Shown here piece by piece: positions 15,193 through 18,497 of a stretch of 18,497 nucleotides of DNA (position 1 is its first letter; each line of letters starts with the position of its first letter). Made by a program: the position numbers and the translations under genes. Source of the stretch: Paludibacter sp. (lineage in GTDB: Bacteria > Bacteroidota > Bacteroidia > Bacteroidales > Paludibacteraceae). The stretch spans positions 1 to 18,497 of the forward strand of contig JAUSNQ010000079.1 in assembly GCA_030655595.1 (NCBI GenBank), read 5' to 3'. The notes under the pieces were generated by a model. It worked only from the letters and a program-made list of their open reading frames with translations. It did not search any database and was not told where the DNA came from.

Positions 15193-15552
15193 TTATTTTG
15201 AAAGTCTTTCGATTGCTTCCGTGCAAGAAGCAACAAAGTTGATGTGTTTTCCTTTGTTACTTTCATAAATAAAATCATTCAGGCTTTTGCTCTTGTATTT
15301 GGAGAAATCACCTACAATAGCTAACCGGACACGATAAGTTGAAAATTTCTGAAGTATTTCACCCGCAATTCCGGTTTTAAGGTCAAAAAATGCCGGCGTG
15401 ATGTTTTTTTTGTGAATGACAATTTTATCAAAACCCTGATAATAGAGGTTGCCTAATATGTCTATCCCGTCTTCAATTTTGTTGATGATGGTGGTTTCAG
15501 AAAGCACTTCGGCAATTTTTGTGTTGTTTATGTTGTGGGTTTTGATTTTCAT
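15193..15552 (-). CDS. DUF4180 family protein
   Basis: A 119-residue cytoplasmic protein. The order of segments fits DUF4180: a short beta start (KIKTHNINNTKIAEVLS), INKIEDGIDILGNLYYQGFDKIVIHKKNITPAFFDLKTGIAGEILQKFSTYRVRLAIVGDFSKYKSKSLNDFIYESNKGKHINFVASCTEAIERL. The IVGDF...SKSLNDFIYESN region and the SCTEAIERL end are the parts I recognise. The fold is probably SpoIIAA/STAS-like. Function is unknown. It is the first gene of the DUF4180-DUF1801-vWA operon; only a weak -7-like TACATTTA is seen upstream. Confidence 0.85.
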   Translation of the reverse strand: MKIKTHNINNTKIAEVLSETTIINKIEDGIDILGNLYYQGFDKIVIHKKNITPAFFDLKTGIAGEILQKFSTYRVRLAIVGDFSKYKSKSLNDFIYESNKGKHINFVASCTEAIERLSK

Positions 15553-15683
15553 TTTTTTTGTTTTGATGGGGGTGGGGGATTAGCTAAATGTAAAGTTCAG
15601 CATATAAAAAAGCAATTACACATTTTTACCGGAAATTGCATGATAGGTTTTTACTGCAATTAAAATTTTAGTTAAGGCCATTG

Positions 15684-15955
15684 TTATAGGTGTTTTACTT
15701 CATATTTAAAATCGGGTAGTTTTTGAATTGCTTCTGCTAAATGTTTACGGTGGCACTGACAAATATCAGCTTCAAAGCAAGTTAAAGCAATTCTTTTATG
15801 CTCTTCAAGTAATTTCAAAATTTTCGCTGCGATGTAATTGTTTTCGTCAAATTGTCTTCACGGTAAACGGCAAATAGCTTATCGTAATCACTTTGCGTGT
15901 TCAAAGTTTGGTGCTGTTCCGATCGTATTCCTACGTCAGGGATATCCAAGTATAG
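15684..15955 (-). pseudogene. Frameshifted, truncated DUF488 gene remnant
   Basis: Two overlapping reading frames together give the C-terminal half of a DUF488 protein. The upstream frame reads LYLDIPDVGIRSEQ, HQTLNTQSDYDKLFAVYRED and then hits a stop at 15815-15817. The second frame, open from about 15865 to a stop at 15684-15686, reads FDENNYIAAKILKLLEEHK, RIALTCFEADICQCHRKHLA and EAIQKLPDFKYEVKHL. The CFEAD...CQCHRKHLAEAI block is the DUF488 hallmark. The pieces join naturally if one base was lost between about 15843 and 15866. The N-terminal half is missing: an in-frame stop stands at 15956-15958 and nothing recognisable lies upstream. This is therefore a decayed gene rather than a simple sequencing slip, although one base error could explain the frameshift alone. 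Confidence 0.75.
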
Positions 15956-16103
15956 TTATTGAATTCATAGTTCTGTGTTTTTGTTTAATAAAGCTTTTGT
16001 TCGTCATTAATATCTTTTATTTTGTATGTTTTGACTTAGTCCATATAACAATATTGTTTTCCCGCACAAAACTATAAAAACAATCTGATAAATTAACAAA
16101 TCA
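15956..16103. other. AT-rich gene-free DNA upstream of the DUF488 remnant
   Basis: No open frame, promoter or structured element is recognised. All frames on the minus strand have stops here, which fits decay of the missing N-terminal half of the DUF488 gene or replacement by unrelated DNA. Confidence 0.4.
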
Positions 16104-16274
16104 TCACAAATATTTCATGATTATCAGTAGTTTGTTTAGAACTTCCTTTGCACCCCCACTAAAGAACAGTTGCTGGCATTGCAAGCGCAGCAATGTGGCA
16201 ATCTCCTCTAAAGTTTCACCAGTTTTGCTTCCTACGAAAGCATTGATTTTCCCCCATCCCTCCCATTGTTCATT
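16104..16274 (-). pseudogene. Possible protein-coding remnant of unknown identity
   Basis: A 56-codon open frame without a start codon (stop TGA at 16275-16277 just upstream) reads like real protein: NEQWEGWGKINAF, VGSKTGETLEEIATLLRLQC, QQLFFSGGAKEVLNKLL. Composition is balanced and helix-like, unlike the plus-strand frame opposite, which is Cys/Ser/Pro-rich. I do not recognise the family. It could be the C-terminal end of a lost gene, next to the DUF488 remnant, or chance. Confidence 0.3.
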
Positions 16275-16296
16275 TCAACAAATAATTGTACCTTTG
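16266..16296 (+). promoter_or_regulatory. Promoter of the DUF1599 operon
   Basis: TTG (16266-16268), 20 bp, then TACCTTTG (16289-16296): the best-formed Bacteroidota promoter in the window. The -7 box lies 23 nt before the ATG at 16320. Confidence 0.7.
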
Positions 16297-16319
16297 TTGC
16301 TCGAAAAAAACCTTTTTGT

Positions 16320-16862
16320 ATGAGCCACACCCACAAACAATTCGATCAGGTAGCAGGTATATGTCGCGATATTTTCACCAAGAAAATGAAGGATTATGGC
16401 GCTTCGTGGCGCATATTGCGTCAGAAGTCGGTTACCGATCAAATATATATCAAAGCCAACCGCATCCGGAGTATCGAAACCAAAGGCGTATCCAAAGTTG
16501 ATGAAGGAATTCGCTCGGAATTGATTGCCATTGTAAATTATGGAATCATTGGATTGATACAAATTGAGTTGGGATTTTCCGAAGTTGACGATCTTGATTA
16601 CGAGAAGGGCATGGCGCTTTATGATAAATATTTGCAGCAGGCAAAAGAACTGATGATGGCAAAAAATCATGATTATGACGAAGCCTGGCGCAGCATGCGG
16701 ATGGAATCATACACTGATTTGATCCTGATGAAAATATACCGTACCAAACAGATTGAAGACAATCAGGGTGTCACATTAGCTTCGGAAGGCATTGACGCTA
16801 ACTATTACGACATGATTAACTACGCGGTTTTCGGACTGATAAAAATGGAGGAAAATTCTTGA
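16320..16862 (+). CDS. DUF1599 family protein (nucleotide-modification-associated domain 1), duplicated
   Basis: A 180-residue soluble protein built of two copies of one domain. Copy 1 (residues about 24-84) contains KDYGASWRILRQKSVTDQI, IKANRIRSIE, DEGIRSELIAIVNYGIIGLIQIE. Copy 2 (about 117-177) contains HDYDEAWRSMRMESYTDLIL, KIYRTKQIE, SEGIDANYYDMINYAVFGLIKME. Shared positions include D-Y-x-x-x-W-R, the Arg in the middle helix, E-G-I and the NY-x-x-x-GLI-x-x-E end. The family is linked by others to modified-nucleotide systems, mostly in phages; in Bacteroidota it is a housekeeping-type gene near tpiA, and its reaction is unknown. ATG 16320 is chosen because the promoter lies between it and the longer frame's start. 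It shares 4 bases (TTGA) with a possible start of the next gene. Confidence 0.88.
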   Translation: MSHTHKQFDQVAGICRDIFTKKMKDYGASWRILRQKSVTDQIYIKANRIRSIETKGVSKVDEGIRSELIAIVNYGIIGLIQIELGFSEVDDLDYEKGMALYDKYLQQAKELMMAKNHDYDEAWRSMRMESYTDLILMKIYRTKQIEDNQGVTLASEGIDANYYDMINYAVFGLIKMEENS

Positions 16863-16906
16863 CGAAATTTGTAAAACATAGATCATTGGTCAAAACTACG
16901 GCTTTG

Positions 16907-17998
16907 ATGGGTACGCAAAAGGTGTTTTTGCACGCAATTCGACTTTTAATAGGATTCGTTTTCGTTTTTTCGGGTTTCGTGAAAGCAGTTGATCCACTCG
17001 GGACGGTCTATAAAATTGAAGATTATTTGGTGGCTTTTGGAGGTGTACTGGTTAGCCTGACTGTTATTGCTTATCCTGTAGCTTTTTTACTCATTGCTCT
17101 TGAATTTTTAATCGGATTGAATCTGATCTTTCAAGTTCGGCTAAAACTTTCTGTGCTGGTGGCATTTCTTTTTATGTTGCTCATGACGCCATTAACGCTT
17201 TACATCGCCATTTACAATCCTGTAACCGATTGTGGTTGCTTTGGTGATGCGCTCAAAATCACGAACTGGCAGACCTTCAACAAAAACGTATTGTTTTTTA
17301 TACTCACACTTATCCTGATAATTTTCAGGAAACAATTTCAAAAGATATTTCTACCACAGATAGAAAGGGTGCTGATTAGTCTTTTTATGGTTATAATCTT
17401 TGGGTTTATGCTTTTTAACCTGACTCATTTGCCTATACTCGATTTTCGACCTTACAAAGTTGGAGTAAACATACCTGAAGCCATGAGCATTCCTGAAGGT
17501 GCACCGACCGACGTGTATGAATATAATTTCATCTATGAAAAAGATAGTTTTAAACAATCATTTACTTTGGATCAATTGCCCGACTCCAATTGGACGTTTG
17601 TGAGCCAGGAATCAAAGTTGATTGTTGAAGGATACAAACCGCCTGTACATGATTTCCAAATTTTAAATTCTGAATTTGAGGATGTTACGGATATGATTCT
17701 GTCATATAAAGGGAAAACATATTTACTGATTGTCTATGATGTTCATAAAGCATCTGAAAAAGGAATGAGAAAATTCAATGAGTTTATTTCGAAGATAAAG
17801 GATTCATCAATCAGAGTTTATGCATTGACGGCCTCTTCAACCGAAGATACCCGGGAATTTAAACAAAAGCATAGTCTGTCGTTCCCCTTTTATAAAGTTG
17901 ATCCGATAACCCTCAAAACAATGATCAGGGCAAACCCCGGGGTGATGGAATTAGAGAGTGGAACGATAAAAGGAAAATGGAATGCTAGGAGGTTGTAA
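16907..17998 (+). CDS. DoxX-like membrane protein with thioredoxin-like C-terminus (BT_3928-type)
   Basis: A 363-residue protein. Residues about 7-170 hold five or so membrane segments in the DoxX/MauE style, with GFVFVFSGFVKAVDPLGTVYKIEDY (16-40) and the conserved DCGCFGDALKITNW (108-121) between segments. The last 115 residues are soluble and thioredoxin-like in order (KGKTYLLIVYDVHKASEKGMRKFNEF, IRVYALTASSTEDTREFKQKHSLSFPFYKVD), but lack the CxxC of a thioredoxin, so redox catalysis would rest on the CGC in the membrane part. I recall this architecture from Bacteroides as the BT_3928 family, usually upstream of tpiA as here. A TTG at 16859 overlapping the DUF1599 stop is an alternative start adding 16 residues; ATG 16907 gives the normal short N-terminus. 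It is co-transcribed with DUF1599. Role unproven. Confidence 0.82.
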   Translation: MGTQKVFLHAIRLLIGFVFVFSGFVKAVDPLGTVYKIEDYLVAFGGVLVSLTVIAYPVAFLLIALEFLIGLNLIFQVRLKLSVLVAFLFMLLMTPLTLYIAIYNPVTDCGCFGDALKITNWQTFNKNVLFFILTLILIIFRKQFQKIFLPQIERVLISLFMVIIFGFMLFNLTHLPILDFRPYKVGVNIPEAMSIPEGAPTDVYEYNFIYEKDSFKQSFTLDQLPDSNWTFVSQESKLIVEGYKPPVHDFQILNSEFEDVTDMILSYKGKTYLLIVYDVHKASEKGMRKFNEFISKIKDSSIRVYALTASSTEDTREFKQKHSLSFPFYKVDPITLKTMIRANPGVMELESGTIKGKWNARRL

Positions 17999-18015
17999 TA
18001 AATTGTATTCAAGGA

Positions 18016-18139
18016 ATTAAACCACAAATGAACTAAAAGCTAAGAACTAAGAGCTAAAAATTGAAAGTGATAAATTGTTCTAATGTGGTTTAATATTTAT
18101 CTTTTGTGTTCCCTTAGTCTTTCTTTTGTGCCTTTTGTG
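18016..18139. repeat. Intergenic repeat element upstream of tpiA
   Basis: This short spacer holds three patterned parts. ATTAAACCACA (18016-18026) and TGTGGTTTAAT (18084-18094) are perfect 11-bp inverted repeats. Inside the loop, CTAA recurs at 18033, 18040, 18047 and 18054 with an exact 7-bp period (CTAA plus three purines). Beyond the right arm, CTTTTGTG occurs three times (18101-18108, 18123-18130, 18132-18139). No coding frame is seen. It may be a dispersed intergenic element; copies elsewhere in the genome cannot be checked here. Confidence 0.6.
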
Positions 18140-18186
18140 GTTCAAAAAAAATCAATATTTATCAAACATAAAAAATCAAACAAAAA

Positions 18187-18497
18187 ATGAGAAAAAACAT
18201 TGTTGCAGGAAACTGGAAAATGAACAAAACCCTGCAAGAAGGGTTGGCGCTGGCGAATGAACTAAACGCCGCATTAGCAAACGAAAAACCCAATTGTGAT
18301 GTTGTGATAGGAACTCCTTTTATTCACCTGGCAAGTGTTGCTGCTGCTATTGATACTACGAAAATTGGTGTCGCTGCACAAAACTGTGCGGATAAAGAAT
18401 CGGGTGCATATACAGGTGAAATCTCAGCATCTATGGTTAAGTCAACCGGAGCTAACTACGTGATATTAGGTCACTCGGAGCGTCGTGCTTATTATGG
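18187..18497 (+). CDS. tpiA: Triosephosphate isomerase (partial, 3' end outside window)
   Basis: The first 103 codons are visible. The enzyme interconverts dihydroxyacetone phosphate and glyceraldehyde 3-phosphate in glycolysis and gluconeogenesis, in the cytoplasm, as a dimeric TIM barrel. [15 protein letters not shown] carries the catalytic Asn/Lys pair of the family (N9 and K11). [23 protein letters not shown] (about 64-86) is the conserved dimer-interface loop, and VILGHSERR (92-100) contains the catalytic histidine (H96). The catalytic glutamate and phosphate loop lie beyond the window. ATG 18187 is the only fitting start. No clear -7 box is seen in the repeat-rich spacer. Confidence 0.97.
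   Translation, partial: MRKNIVAGNWKMNKTLQEGLALANELNAALANEKPNCDVVIGTPFIHLASVAAAIDTTKIGVAAQNCADKESGAYTGEISASMVKSTGANYVILGHSERRAYY

Noticed and set aside
16117..16323. 68-codon plus-strand open frame ahead of the DUF1599 gene
   Set aside because: It is rich in Cys, Ser and Pro, shows no domain, runs across the strong DUF1599 promoter, and lies opposite a more protein-like minus-strand frame.
16275..16670. 131-codon minus-strand open frame opposite the DUF1599 gene
   Set aside because: It is a shadow of a well-supported coding gene, with no recognisable domain and Cys/Phe/Ile-rich composition typical of antisense frames.
18033..18060. CRISPR array
   Set aside because: The 7-bp period and short units do not fit repeats of 24-40 bp with unique spacers, and no cas gene is present.

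Overview
The window is chromosomal DNA of a Bacteroidota species, most likely near Bacteroidales. The signs are Bacteroidota-type promoters (a -7 box TAnnTTTG with a weak TTG-like -33 box), the absence of Shine-Dalgarno sequences, a type IX secretion (T9SS) C-terminal sorting domain, families common in this phylum (DUF4914-like, DUF1599, a DoxX/thioredoxin-like protein beside tpiA), and AT-rich intergenic DNA. The exact genus cannot be read from the sequence.

Left end (1-1884): a carotenoid/isoprenoid operon on the minus strand, crtB then idi with the idi end outside the window. It diverges from a MarR-type regulator gene. The spacer holds a perfect 19-bp dyad over the crtB promoter and a related, weaker copy near the marR promoter, so the regulator may control both.

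Middle left (1885-7050): a tight four-gene plus-strand operon for exported surface proteins, which is the most unusual part of the window. Three consecutive genes (A, B, C), each with its own signal peptide, carry what look like the first, middle and last pieces of one parallel beta-helix protein. A and B each end in a copy of a FISUMP/DUF1566-like domain. Only C carries the DINGNER/DIGPVEY beta-helix end and a T9SS type A sorting domain. The fourth gene (D) encodes a small protein with membrane segments at both ends, the last resembling a C-terminal sorting or anchor tail. A bidirectional hairpin terminator closes the operon.

Middle (7057-9593): on the minus strand, an XRE-cupin regulator followed by a 629-residue P-loop protein distantly like PEP carboxykinase (DUF4914-type), probably one transcript. 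The regulator has a palindrome over its own -33 region.

Middle right (9815-13605): on the plus strand, an M48 metalloprotease lipoprotein, a YgjV-like membrane protein with a GNAT-like tail, and a cation-chloride-cotransporter-like (SLC12/APC) permease. Facing them on the minus strand (13628-15552) is an operon of DUF4180, DUF1801 and a von Willebrand A lipoprotein.

Right (15553-18497): a stretch of decayed DNA with a frameshifted, truncated DUF488 gene and a second unidentified open frame. Then come a well-formed promoter and the operon DUF1599 (an internal duplication) plus a DoxX-like membrane protein with a thioredoxin-like tail. A repeat-rich spacer follows, then the 5' part of tpiA (triosephosphate isomerase), which runs off the window. 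No tRNA, rRNA, CRISPR array, transposase or phage gene was seen.
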